Positions 45,870-53,317 of a stretch of DNA of 64,000 nucleotides are shown here, piece after piece. Location of the stretch: positions 28,273-92,272 of the forward strand of contig JAZAFR010000011.1 in the NCBI GenBank assembly GCA_036121365.1. Direction: 5' to 3'. This DNA is from UBA7916 sp036121365. GTDB taxonomy: Bacteria > Pseudomonadota > Gammaproteobacteria > Comchoanobacterales > Comchoanobacteraceae. The translations under genes and the position numbers were made by a program. A model generated the notes under the pieces. It did not search any database, was not told the origin of the DNA, and saw only the letters and a list, made by a program, of their open reading frames with translations. Within the stretch, counting starts at the first letter, position 1. Every line of letters starts with the position of its first letter.

Positions 45870-46638
45870 ATAACTTTCTCATTGCGTTAAAATCTGGGCT
45901 ATACAACATATCTATAAAAGCTGATTTGAAGGACCCAGGCTTTTTATGTTTTTGTGAAACCAGTTCTCCACAAAGTGAAAAAAATTCTGCTCCAATGATA
46001 CCAGCTTCAAAAGGCTTATGTGTGATGGCAAGCGTTGCTGCAATGACAGCTGTAAGGCAACACCCCATTCCCGTAATATTCGTCATCAGAGGGGAACCAA
46101 ATCCAATTTGTTTGGTATGAATGCCGTTTGTAATGTAATCTTTAGCCCCGCTTACGATAATTGTCGAATCAGTATGATGAGCGATATTATCTGCAACCTC
46201 TGTTGCATCTTCTGTTCTATGAACAGAATCAACACCTTTTGTTAAAAAAGAGTCATTACCCAATGCCATGACTTCACTTGCATTTCCTCTAATAATTTGA
46301 CAATACGGTGCTAGATCACTTGCTACCTTGGTTCTAATTTTTGTAGCTCCACATCCTACTGGATCTAAGACTATTGGCTTGTTGTATTGTTGGGAAAGAG
46401 TTATCGCTTTTTTTATTAATTTGATAAAACCATCATCCAATGTGCCTATATTAATATAAATAACAGAAGATAGATTAACCAGTTCTTCCACCTCATCTTC
46501 ATATACACACATAATTGGTGCCGCACCCACAGAAAGCAAGCAATTGGCAACAAAATCCATTGTTACAAAATTGGTTAAGTTTAAAACTAATGGCTTTGTT
46601 TTTTTAATGTTATTAATAACATCTTTGATATTTTTCAT
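45859..46638 (-). CDS. thiM: hydroxyethylthiazole kinase
   Basis: A 259-residue kinase that phosphorylates hydroxyethylthiazole in thiamin salvage. NLTNFVTMDFVANCLLSVGAAPIM, PIVLDPVGCGATKIR, IIRGNASEVMALG and the catalytic NITGMGCCLTAVIAA match ThiM throughout. It overlaps thiE by four bases. With ThiE, ThiD and no ThiC or ThiG in sight, the operon supports salvage, not full synthesis. Confidence 0.95.
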   Translation of the reverse strand: MKNIKDVINNIKKTKPLVLNLTNFVTMDFVANCLLSVGAAPIMCVYEDEVEELVNLSSVIYINIGTLDDGFIKLIKKAITLSQQYNKPIVLDPVGCGATKIRTKVASDLAPYCQIIRGNASEVMALGNDSFLTKGVDSVHRTEDATEVADNIAHHTDSTIIVSGAKDYITNGIHTKQIGFGSPLMTNITGMGCCLTAVIAATLAITHKPFEAGIIGAEFFSLCGELVSQKHKKPGSFKSAFIDMLYSPDFNAMRKLYEQ

Positions 46639-47309
46639 ATACGGTTACCTCTTTTTGTTGTAGTTGAATGGTCATAGTGATTTGCAGATTCCATTAATTC
46701 TTTTGCTGCTTTATATGGGTCGAAGGCATTTTGAATTGCACCCACAACAGCAATGCCGCACACACCAGCATCAAAAACTTCAGGGGCATTAGTCAAGTTA
46801 ATTCCTCCAATTGCTGTTATTGGATGAGATGATTCTGTTACCAATTTTTTTAAATTATCTATACCCCAAATTGTCTTGCAATCTGTTTTAGTTCTACTTG
46901 GAAATACAGCGCTAGCTGAAACATAGCTAATATCTGGCTGATTATTTGCTTCATATAGTTCATCAAAACTTTCAATTGATAATCCTATAATTTTATTTTC
47001 ACCCAAGATCCTTCTGGCAACCTTTGCTGACATATCTTGTTGCCCAATGTGAACGCCATCTACATCTATTTCTGCCGCTAATTCAACATAATCATTGATT
47101 ATCAGTGGTATTCCAAACGGTCTTAAGATATTTTTTAGAAACAAAGCCTTTTCTTTAATATGATTAATATCATGATATTTTTCTCTAAGTTGCACCATTG
47201 TAATACCACCTAGTGCTGCACTTCGAACCGTTTCTGAATAACTTTTTAAATCGCCTTTAATATTAGTAACAAGACAAAGTTTTAGTTGTTTCATCAAAAT
47301 ATTTCTCAT
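46635..47309 (-). CDS. thiE: thiamin-phosphate synthase
   Basis: A 224-residue TIM-barrel enzyme that joins HMP-PP and thiazole phosphate. TMVQLREKY, PLIINDYVELAAEIDVDGVHIGQQDM, GLSIESFDE, YVSASAVFPSRTKTD and AIGGINLTNAPEVFDAG are the ThiE signature, including the phosphate and pyrimidine sites. The ATG at 47309 overlaps the stop of the small membrane gene upstream (ATGA) and has GAGG nine bases before it. The C-terminal overlap with thiM suggests coupled translation. Confidence 0.95.
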   Translation of the reverse strand: MRNILMKQLKLCLVTNIKGDLKSYSETVRSAALGGITMVQLREKYHDINHIKEKALFLKNILRPFGIPLIINDYVELAAEIDVDGVHIGQQDMSAKVARRILGENKIIGLSIESFDELYEANNQPDISYVSASAVFPSRTKTDCKTIWGIDNLKKLVTESSHPITAIGGINLTNAPEVFDAGVCGIAVVGAIQNAFDPYKAAKELMESANHYDHSTTTKRGNRI

Positions 47310-47497
47310 ATATTAAGCCTCATTGTAATATATGCAGTAAATACAAAAGATATAACAAATGTCGAAATACATTTACCCAATGTATATGATATAGAGACAG
47401 TTCTATACCGAATATTAGAGATACATAATGCCTGTGTCAAAGCATGGAATAGTGCAATAAGAAATATTACAGGAAGATAAGCTTTAATTAGGTACAT
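47306..47497 (-). CDS. small membrane protein, first gene of the thi operon
   Basis: A ~63-residue protein with two hydrophobic helices (AYLPVIFLIALFHALTQALC and GKCISTFVISFVFTAYI) joined by a short basic loop. AGAGGAG lies eight bases before the ATG at 47497; an ATG two codons earlier is too close to it. It is the first gene after the TPP riboswitch and overlaps thiE by four bases, so it is part of the thiamin regulon. I know no such small protein in thiamin salvage. It might help uptake of HMP, thiazole or thiamin, or be the remains of a larger transporter. Confidence 0.6.
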   Translation of the reverse strand: MYLIKAYLPVIFLIALFHALTQALCISNIRYRTVSISYTLGKCISTFVISFVFTAYITMRLNI

Positions 47498-47567
47498 CTT
47501 CATTGCTCCTCTCAATATATCTGGAAATTATGAGAAGAAAATGCAAAACGGCTGTACGGCCATACGG

Positions 47568-47595
47568 AAAAAATGCATTCCAATGTCTAGAATGC
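47568..47595 (-). terminator. intrinsic terminator of the TPP riboswitch
   Basis: On the minus strand GCATTC-N9-GAATGC forms a stem (47575-47595) followed by a run of six T (47568-47573). It sits just after the aptamer and before the first gene, the usual place for the terminator formed when thiamin pyrophosphate is bound. Confidence 0.8.
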
Positions 47596-47607
47596 TTTTA
47601 TCCTCAC

Positions 47608-47690
47608 ACTCCCTCCGCAGGCATTAACCAGAGCAGGTTTTAAGGGTATTTCTCAGCATCACAAACAAAGTTGATCAGCACCCCTGGTGA
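47608..47690 (-). promoter_or_regulatory. TPP riboswitch aptamer
   Basis: The minus strand has the conserved thi-box elements in order: AGGGGTGCTG, then GCTGAGAAATACCCTT, then AACCTGCTCTGGTTAATGCC and GCGGAGGGAG. These are the P1 closing strand, the CUGAGA pyrimidine pocket with ACCCUU, and the pyrophosphate helix. Its downstream terminator indicates control by premature transcription stop. Confidence 0.93.
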
Positions 47691-47706
47691 ACTAAATTCA
47701 AACAAC

Positions 47707-47734
47707 ATGATAACAGTATTTATAGACTTGTCAA
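47707..47734 (-). promoter_or_regulatory. promoter of the thi operon
   Basis: On the minus strand TTGACA (47729-47734) and TATCAT (47707-47712) are separated by 16 bases, a strong sigma70-type promoter. It lies about 15-20 bases upstream of the TPP aptamer, as expected. Confidence 0.7.
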
Positions 47735-48229
47735 AAGATTTCTATTTCTCTGAGCACTCCTCACACAACCCTTCAAAAAAAACTAAAAACTTAGACTTAT
47801 TATCAAAATCTGATATAATTGATCATAAAGGCCATACTTAAGCCTATGAGTAAAGCGGTTTAAAACATGGATATACAACAATCATTATCAGGCAAAGTGA
47901 TTAAACCACCTAAGGACTATATGGTGAAACTAATTAATAATGAGGATTAAATGAAGTTAACTGGAAACAGTTTTAGTTATATATAGCCGAAGTTAAATTC
48001 AAACCCACGCAACATCCACGACACATCTACTCCAAAAGATATGGCGCAGAGCACGCAAAAATTATTGTTAGATAACAATGTTTTGAGCAATGAAAAACAA
48101 CACATCAAAAATAGTCAATAATCATAAAATCAGCAGACCAATTCATAAAAATATAATAAAAATATAATAAAAATGAGAAAAACTGAAACTTATGGTCTAT
48201 AAAAAAATTCTACAAAACAGGATATATCT
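47735..48229. other. gap upstream of folB
   Basis: About 490 bases. A 27-codon frame (47868-47951, plus strand, MDIQQSLSGKVIKPPKDYM...) is the only coding-like patch and is too short to judge. No RNA motif was recognised. The folB promoter must lie here; TATAATAAAA-like A+T-rich runs occur near 48150-48170. Confidence 0.35.
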
Positions 48230-48595
48230 ATGAAAGACACAATCATCATTCGAGATCTCCTTCTAAGAACAATCATTGGTCTAAACGATTGGGAAAGAGA
48301 GAAAAAGCAAGACATAATTTTAAACATTGTGCTGCACACAAATATGAAAAAATCAGGGGATAGTGATAAAATTGAAGATTCAGTGAACTATAAAGATATC
48401 ACCAAAAGAATCATCAATATTGTTGAGAATTCATCGTATCAATTGCTTGAAAAATTGGCTTCAAGCATCGCCCATGAAATCATTTATAAATTTGATGTGG
48501 AAAAAGTTGAAATAACCATTGATAAACCGCATGCCTTAAGATTTTCTAGGTCTGTGGCAGTTCAAATGATTAGGGAAAAAAAAGATTATGAATAA
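48230..48595 (+). CDS. folB: dihydroneopterin aldolase
   Basis: A 121-residue folate-pathway enzyme that cleaves dihydroneopterin to hydroxymethyl-dihydropterin. LLLRTIIGLNDWEREKKQDI, VNYKDITKRI, LLEKLASSIA and the C-terminal KVEITIDKPHALRFSRSVAVQM are family motifs, including the active-site Tyr region and Lys of DKPHAL. The start has GGATATAT upstream. It overlaps the folK-SDR fusion by eight bases. A short, internally deleted copy of this gene lies at 51463-51550. Confidence 0.93.
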   Translation: MKDTIIIRDLLLRTIIGLNDWEREKKQDIILNIVLHTNMKKSGDSDKIEDSVNYKDITKRIINIVENSSYQLLEKLASSIAHEIIYKFDVEKVEITIDKPHALRFSRSVAVQMIREKKDYE

Positions 48596-49745
48596 ATTCA
48601 TCATCTCATTGGGATCAAATATTGACTCAGAGAATAACTTATCCCGAGCCATATCAATATTATCATGCATAACTGATGTCATTCAAATTTCAAAAACATA
48701 CCAAACCCCATCTATAAAAAAAGGCCTACCGAACTTTCTCAATCAAGCATTATCTATCCAAACAAACTTAGATCAGAACTCATTAAAAAAAGAAATGCTA
48801 GAGATTGAAAAAATGCTAGGCCGAAAGAGAACAAAAGATGCATATGACTCAAGAACCATAGACATTGATATTTGTCTCATCAATGGACAATGGACAGACG
48901 ATGCATTGAACTCACTGAACCACGAGCAATTGATTGTCGCATTATTAGATATCATTCCTAAAAAAAAGATAACCGATGAAAAAACCCTACTGGAACACTA
49001 CCTATCAATCACTAAAAGAAACACCAAAGTAATAAAAAGCAAACAAAAAACTGTAATGATAACTGGGGCATCAAAAAGAATTGGACGCTATCTGGCAATA
49101 TCTTTTGCCAAAAAAGGCTATAATGTGATCGCCCACTACAACAAATCTCAAACAGAAGCAAAAACTCTGAAAAAACTGATTGAAACCCTTGGACAAAAAT
49201 GCATCCTTTGGAAAAAAGATCTAAGCCACACAAGCACATTCGATAATATTTTCAAAAAACACAAAATCGACTTGTTAGTGAATAGTGCAGCATTATTCTA
49301 CAGTGATGCAGACATCAAACAAAACCCAAAATTGGAAAAGCATCAATGGAATGTCAACTTAATTGGCCCAAAAAATATGATCAACGCTTATCTAAAACAC
49401 CAAAAAAAAGGGCACGTAATAAACATTCTTGACAATGAGATTAGTAAAAACAACTCCAAAAATAGCCATTACTTAACGACAAAAAAATTCCTACATTGTT
49501 TAACATCGCAAATGGCAGCACAATACCGACCTCTATTTAGATTCAATGCCATCGCTCCAGGATGGATTCTTGATCCCATCAATCAAGATAAAACATACCT
49601 TGATAATCAAAAAAAAATCCAAGAAAAAAGATTACCCAGAAAAGGCGATGTAGCAGATCTCATCAACACAACTTTATTTCTTGAAGAAAGCACCTATATC
49701 AGTGGACAAACTATATTTCTCGATGCAGGCCGACACTTAACATAA
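48588..49745 (+). CDS. folK: FolK-SDR fusion (HPPK plus pteridine-reductase-like domain)
   Basis: A 385-residue two-domain protein. Residues 1-~135 are 6-hydroxymethyl-7,8-dihydropterin pyrophosphokinase: IISLGSNIDSENNL, IEKMLGRKR and DSRTIDIDICLIN with the metal-binding Asp pair. Residues ~150-385 are a short-chain dehydrogenase: VMITGASKRIGRYLAISFAKKG, VNSAALFY, YLTTKK with catalytic Tyr and Lys, and a C-terminal GQTIFLDAG. The SDR part resembles FolM/pteridine reductases, which reduce dihydropterins. A chain that makes HPPP and also reduces pterins is unusual. The HPPK domain looks complete though a little short at its end. Both active sites look intact. It is coupled to folB. Confidence 0.9.
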   Translation: MNKFIISLGSNIDSENNLSRAISILSCITDVIQISKTYQTPSIKKGLPNFLNQALSIQTNLDQNSLKKEMLEIEKMLGRKRTKDAYDSRTIDIDICLINGQWTDDALNSLNHEQLIVALLDIIPKKKITDEKTLLEHYLSITKRNTKVIKSKQKTVMITGASKRIGRYLAISFAKKGYNVIAHYNKSQTEAKTLKKLIETLGQKCILWKKDLSHTSTFDNIFKKHKIDLLVNSAALFYSDADIKQNPKLEKHQWNVNLIGPKNMINAYLKHQKKGHVINILDNEISKNNSKNSHYLTTKKFLHCLTSQMAAQYRPLFRFNAIAPGWILDPINQDKTYLDNQKKIQEKRLPRKGDVADLINTTLFLEESTYISGQTIFLDAGRHLT

Positions 49746-49963
49746 CAATCAAATGGACTATCACAACCTTTTTAATACATCCAAAACTAGAAAAACCACA
49801 TTCATCACTTCGACCCGAGTACAAACATAACGAGTATCAAAACATGAACAACGCGATTTTTAACAACCAAAATCAGTAGATTAGACTCTGAATAATAAAA
49901 TAAAAATCAATAGAATATTTCTAAACATCCATACACATTCATCAAAACTCACTCATTCTCAGC
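49746..49963. other. gap after folK-SDR
   Basis: About 220 bases with no gene. From about 49923 the sequence already matches the region beyond the elbB stop, so the duplicated block includes some 3' flank as well as elbB coding DNA. Confidence 0.4.
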
Positions 49964-50115
49964 CTATGCAACAAGATCCTGGCAAGCCCCCACAAGCTTA
50001 ACAATTTTCAATTCAACTAAATTTCGAGCCAAGATATTTGCAGGGTTGTATTGGCCTTATCAATCACAATATTATCCACCTCACAATCAACATGCCGGCA
50101 AACCAACTCTCCTAC
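49964..50115 (-). pseudogene. elbB 3'-end fragment
   Basis: Minus-strand sequence matching the last ~50 codons of the intact elbB at 52412-53059. The shared segment includes AGCCTATGCAACAAGATCCT and GGCAAGCCCCCACAAGCTTA on the plus strand, then TATCAATCACAATAT and CAATCAACATGCCG, with deletions between. The stop (cta at 49964-49966) is kept. The fragment ends where a hairpin-rich G+C patch begins, next to tRNA-Ser. Confidence 0.75.
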
Positions 50116-50121
50116 CCTCCA

Positions 50122-50200
50122 CCCCTTCGGGGCAGCTTCGCTGTCCAAAAGCACTCCTGTGCTTTTGTCAAACACCCCGGCACCCTCGGGTCCTCATCCC
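50122..50200. repeat. cluster of tiny stem-loops beside tRNA-Ser
   Basis: A G+C-rich island in A+T-rich DNA. In order: CCCC-TTC-GGGG (50122-50132), CAGC-TTC-GCTG (50133-50143, abutting the first), a 9-bp stem CAAAAGCAC-TCCT-GTGCTTTTG (50146-50167), and CCCG-N7-CGGG (50176-50190). On the minus strand the second contains GCGAAGC, known as an extraordinarily stable DNA mini-hairpin. The cluster lies immediately 3' of the tRNA on its transcript strand. No T-run follows the longest stem, so it is not a plain terminator. Confidence 0.7.
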
Positions 50201-50222
50201 TTTACATATCTGTCTATACTCT

Positions 50223-50312
50223 TGGCGGAGAGAGAGGGATTCGAACCCTCGGTACGGCGAACCGCACACACGCTTTCCAGGCGTGCCCCTTCGACCGCTC
50301 GGGCACCTCTCC
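50223..50312 (-). tRNA. tRNA-Ser (GGA)
   Basis: The minus strand folds as a class II tRNA. The acceptor stem pairs GGAGAGG (50306-50312) with the complementary 3' end before G-CCA, and CCA is encoded (50223-50225). The anticodon arm is CACGC-CTGGAAA-GCGTG with GGA as anticodon, there is a long variable arm (GTGCGGTTCGCCGTAC) and the T arm GAGGGTTCGAATCCCTC. All parts fit serine. Confidence 0.95.
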
Positions 50313-50457
50313 AAGTAAGCCACGATTATACCAGAAAAATAATAAAATTCAAACTTCAGACAACTAACAATAGCATTGAATCCTACTTGTTATCTAACCA
50401 TTCATTCGGAAGCGCAAAATTGAATATTTGACACAAGTCTGCCCTAGTGCTCAAACA

Positions 50458-51381
50458 TTATTTACTTTGGGCCAGTGCTTTTTCTAGCTCGTGGGCTTGG
50501 TGTAATGAACAACACTCATTGGGAACATCTCTGGACACAACAGAAAATAACGAAGTAACCAAAGAAGATAAGACACAAAGCGTTCGGATATCATCAGGTG
50601 CATCATAAAAATCACATTGATTCCGGTTCGAGTCGCACTCATTTTTATCACCGGGTTCACCTTTTGAAAGAGCTATACTGGAAATAGCATTGGCCAATTG
50701 CCTCTTGTTGTACAAATAGATTGGTATATCAGGATATTTTTCATTCAATTGTTCGAATCTACCGAGCAATATACATACGAACACAAACATCCCTACACCC
50801 AATGTCGCTAAAACCCCTACCTTAATCACTGAGATTGCAGCAACTTGGAAAAAAGACGCAACAGTCACATTTAACATTGACATAGATAACACATTGGTCA
50901 CAAAAGAAGACACCCACCTCAAAACCACACACGGAAGCAATGTCAAAATAAGAAATTTGAGCGAAGTAGCCATTTCAAACATTCCACGATCATCACGACG
51001 ATACTTAGCAATCATTACATGATAGTCAACAAAACCACGCCAAAAAACAAATGGAACCGTCAATTGAAAAAAAATTGCAAACAAAAGAGAAGCACAACTA
51101 AAAATACTAAATCCCAGACACATACTGACAACATGCACAAGTACTGGTGCAAAGCTCACTCTAAAATCAATCAAGCATACACATAAAAAAGCAAGCCAAC
51201 TCGCCATGATAAATGGCCGAGCCATCCAGTATAACATGTTATCTGTAAGCTGATAAAACCTCCAGCCACTATTTGAGGGCTTCCACTTGGCGAAAGAACG
51301 TATACCAGACCTAAATTCGCTTAAATCGTCTGCTGATACCCCACCACGTATATCGTGTTCGTGTTTTGCAGTTCCCCTCAT
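50458..51381 (-). CDS. membrane protein of unknown function
   Basis: A 307-residue protein. About 55 polar residues come first, then four to six hydrophobic helices (MASWLAFLCVCLIDF, VLVHVVSMCLGFSIFSCASLLFAIFF, FLILTLLPCVVLRW, VGVLATLGVGMFVFVCILLG), then a ~75-residue soluble tail rich in Asn, Asp and Cys. I recognise no family. The long soluble ends around a membrane core occur in some effectors that insert into host membranes, but that is only a possibility. It is single and unlinked to its neighbours. Confidence 0.6.
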   Translation of the reverse strand: MRGTAKHEHDIRGGVSADDLSEFRSGIRSFAKWKPSNSGWRFYQLTDNMLYWMARPFIMASWLAFLCVCLIDFRVSFAPVLVHVVSMCLGFSIFSCASLLFAIFFQLTVPFVFWRGFVDYHVMIAKYRRDDRGMFEMATSLKFLILTLLPCVVLRWVSSFVTNVLSMSMLNVTVASFFQVAAISVIKVGVLATLGVGMFVFVCILLGRFEQLNEKYPDIPIYLYNKRQLANAISSIALSKGEPGDKNECDSNRNQCDFYDAPDDIRTLCVLSSLVTSLFSVVSRDVPNECCSLHQAHELEKALAQSK

Positions 51382-51462
51382 TTTACTATCTCCTTGTTAA
51401 CTAAAACTTAATATCTAATTATAACATATCCTACATTACTACAGATCAAACCCTTTAACAAG

Positions 51463-51550
51463 TACAAATATGAAAAAATCAGACGACAGTGATAAAATTA
51501 AAGATTCAGTGAACAATCAGGAAAAAAATTATGAACAAATTCATCACTCT
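51463..51550 (+). pseudogene. folB remnant with internal deletion
   Basis: The stretch ACAAATATGAAAAAATCAG and TAAAGATTCAGTGAAC copies folB 48339-48388 with few changes. It then jumps to AGGAAAAAAATTATGAACAA and TTCATCACTC, which copies the last codons of folB and first codons of folK (about 48568-48607). About 180 bases in between are gone. It cannot encode a working protein. Confidence 0.75.
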
Positions 51551-52340
51551 TAACCAAACTCATTCACCACATGACGTATCAATCGCCCAGCTATACTCAC
51601 TTCAGAAGAAATCTCAGGCAACCCATCTATATCAAACCATCTCGCATCCTCAATCTCTGCCTCCTGTACACAAATCTCACCACTCAAATACTCAGCCGTA
51701 AATGCCATCCTAAAACTATTGGGAAACTGCCAACTCTGACTGCCAAAATATTATATTGATTGCACCTACAAACCGACTTCTTCATTGACCTCACGACAAA
51801 GAGCATCCTCAGCACTTTCGCCTATATCAACAAAACCAGCAAGCGCACTATACATACCTGCTCTAAAATAAGAACTTCTTGCCAATAAAACCTGCCTCCC
51901 TTTTTTCAACAATACCATAATCGCAAGACTCCAACTGGGATAACTCGATAACCCACAAGAAACACAACGCTTCTCAGATTGATTGACAACGAGCTGAGTC
52001 ACATGACCACAGCATGAACAATATCGATTTCGATTATACCAAGAAACCCACCCAAAAAACCTCAATAAAACATGAGCATCTTCATCAACCACTTCCGTTA
52101 AATAACCTTTCACAGTAGCTCAGATAAACGATGCCCTTTCTTAACTACTTTTAACATCACAATCAACGCATCACCAACCAAAAACACAGCATCAATCTTT
52201 CCCAACAAAGAATTTATACCCTCCTCAAATTTAACAAATGGACGACCAGAACTAGCATCCACGAAGATACGGTCCCCACTGAAAAAAAGCGCATCGCATC
52301 CACAATGAGATTTAAAATCACACGCCAATATTTGCCTCAT
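51550..52340 (-). pseudogene. nudC: NADH pyrophosphatase (NudC-type) pseudogene
   Basis: The parts of a NudC protein follow each other. 52340-52110 encodes the N-domain to HRLSELL; a one-base shift then leads to the zinc ribbon (CSCCGH, CVSCGL) and Nudix box (AGFVDIGESAEDALCREVNEEVGL). After EVGL the same frame has TAG, VQSI, TAA and then continues as YFGSQSWQFPNSFRMAF, EAEIEDARWFDIDGLPE, ending IRHVVNEFG and TAA at 51550-51552. So one frameshift and two in-frame stops separate otherwise well-kept pieces. NudC normally hydrolyses NADH or removes NAD caps from RNA. Confidence 0.85.
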
Positions 52341-52411
52341 TTCACCATCACCCTATCTCTCAACATATCCGTTCTCAATGCCTTAAACAAACATCCATAC
52401 TTATTTTCAGC

Positions 52412-53059
52412 CTATGCAACAAGATCCTGGCAAGCCCCCACAAGCTTAACAATGCCATCTCTCAATTCAACCAAATTTTTAGCCAGCATATTCGCAGGAG
52501 TTGTCACCACCTTATTATCCCTATCAATCACAATATCATCTGCCACACAATCAACATGCCGACAACCCAACTTCTCTATTTTACCTGCCATCTCTTTATC
52601 ATTGCCAATTGTCATAGACACACCTTGGAAAATTCGAGGAATTAAAATGGGAGCAATACACATGAAACCCATTGGAAACCCTCTAGATTTGGCTTTATTT
52701 AGAAAATTATCTACCTCCGGATAAATCGTATAGTTCATATCAGACACTGAAAAATCACACAAATTGGTCACAACCCCAAATCCACCCGGCACAATAAGAC
52801 CATCATAGTGAGAAAAATCAACATCATTGACATCTGCAATGCGACCTCTAACAATTCGACTGGCCTCCTCAAGCACATTCAACTCGCCTGGCATATCCTT
52901 TTGCGTCACATGATTCACATGCTTTAAACTCTTCCTGCTAGGAGCAAAGGAATCCCACTCTATCCCCTGATCCTCGAGCGCCATCAATGTCAACACAACC
53001 TCACCAATCTCAGAACCATCATACACCCCACAACCAGACAACAACACCGCAAACTTCAT
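52412..53059 (-). CDS. elbB: glyoxalase-like isoprenoid protein ElbB
   Basis: A 215-residue DJ-1/PfpI superfamily protein (enhancing lycopene biosynthesis protein 2). The ATG at 53059 has AGGAG seven bases upstream; the longer frame is not needed. MKFAVLLSGCGVYDGSEIGE, LIVPGGFGVVTNL, and GFMCIAPILIPRIF with the nucleophile Cys are family hallmarks. E. coli ElbB has weak glyoxalase activity and raises carotenoid yield when overproduced, which fits a carotenoid-making cell, though the link is loose. A fragment of its 3' end is copied at 49964-50115. Confidence 0.93.
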   Translation of the reverse strand: MKFAVLLSGCGVYDGSEIGEVVLTLMALEDQGIEWDSFAPSRKSLKHVNHVTQKDMPGELNVLEEASRIVRGRIADVNDVDFSHYDGLIVPGGFGVVTNLCDFSVSDMNYTIYPEVDNFLNKAKSRGFPMGFMCIAPILIPRIFQGVSMTIGNDKEMAGKIEKLGCRHVDCVADDIVIDRDNKVVTTPANMLAKNLVELRDGIVKLVGACQDLVA

Positions 53060-53317
53060 ACCATCACTCCTAAATAACACCTTAAAAACCAAATAGATTG
53101 TCTCTCAATTGACACAACAATAACAGCTGTCAAAAAACACAAATATAAACAAACCACTTTAATCATAAACACGTCTGTATAGAAAATCAAACCACCACAT
53201 AATAAACTGACCATCCTCACCAATCAGAAAAACCTACCCTTTAAAAACCCCAAGACACTTGTATTGATCGATGATTCGTTTTATCATCCACAAATACAAT
53301 ATTATTCAAGGCATCAC

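Noticed and set aside
50038..50431. Three overlapping plus-strand frames of 90-126 codons
   Set aside because: They cross the elbB fragment, the hairpin cluster and the antisense of tRNA-Ser; the ATL/EREGFEPS-type peptide is the well-known false product of a tRNA gene.
51550..52340. Reassignment of TAG/TAA to glutamine
   Set aside because: Clear genes in this window, including crtY, thiM and the APC-type genes, end normally at TAA or TAG, so nonsense mutation is the simpler reading.
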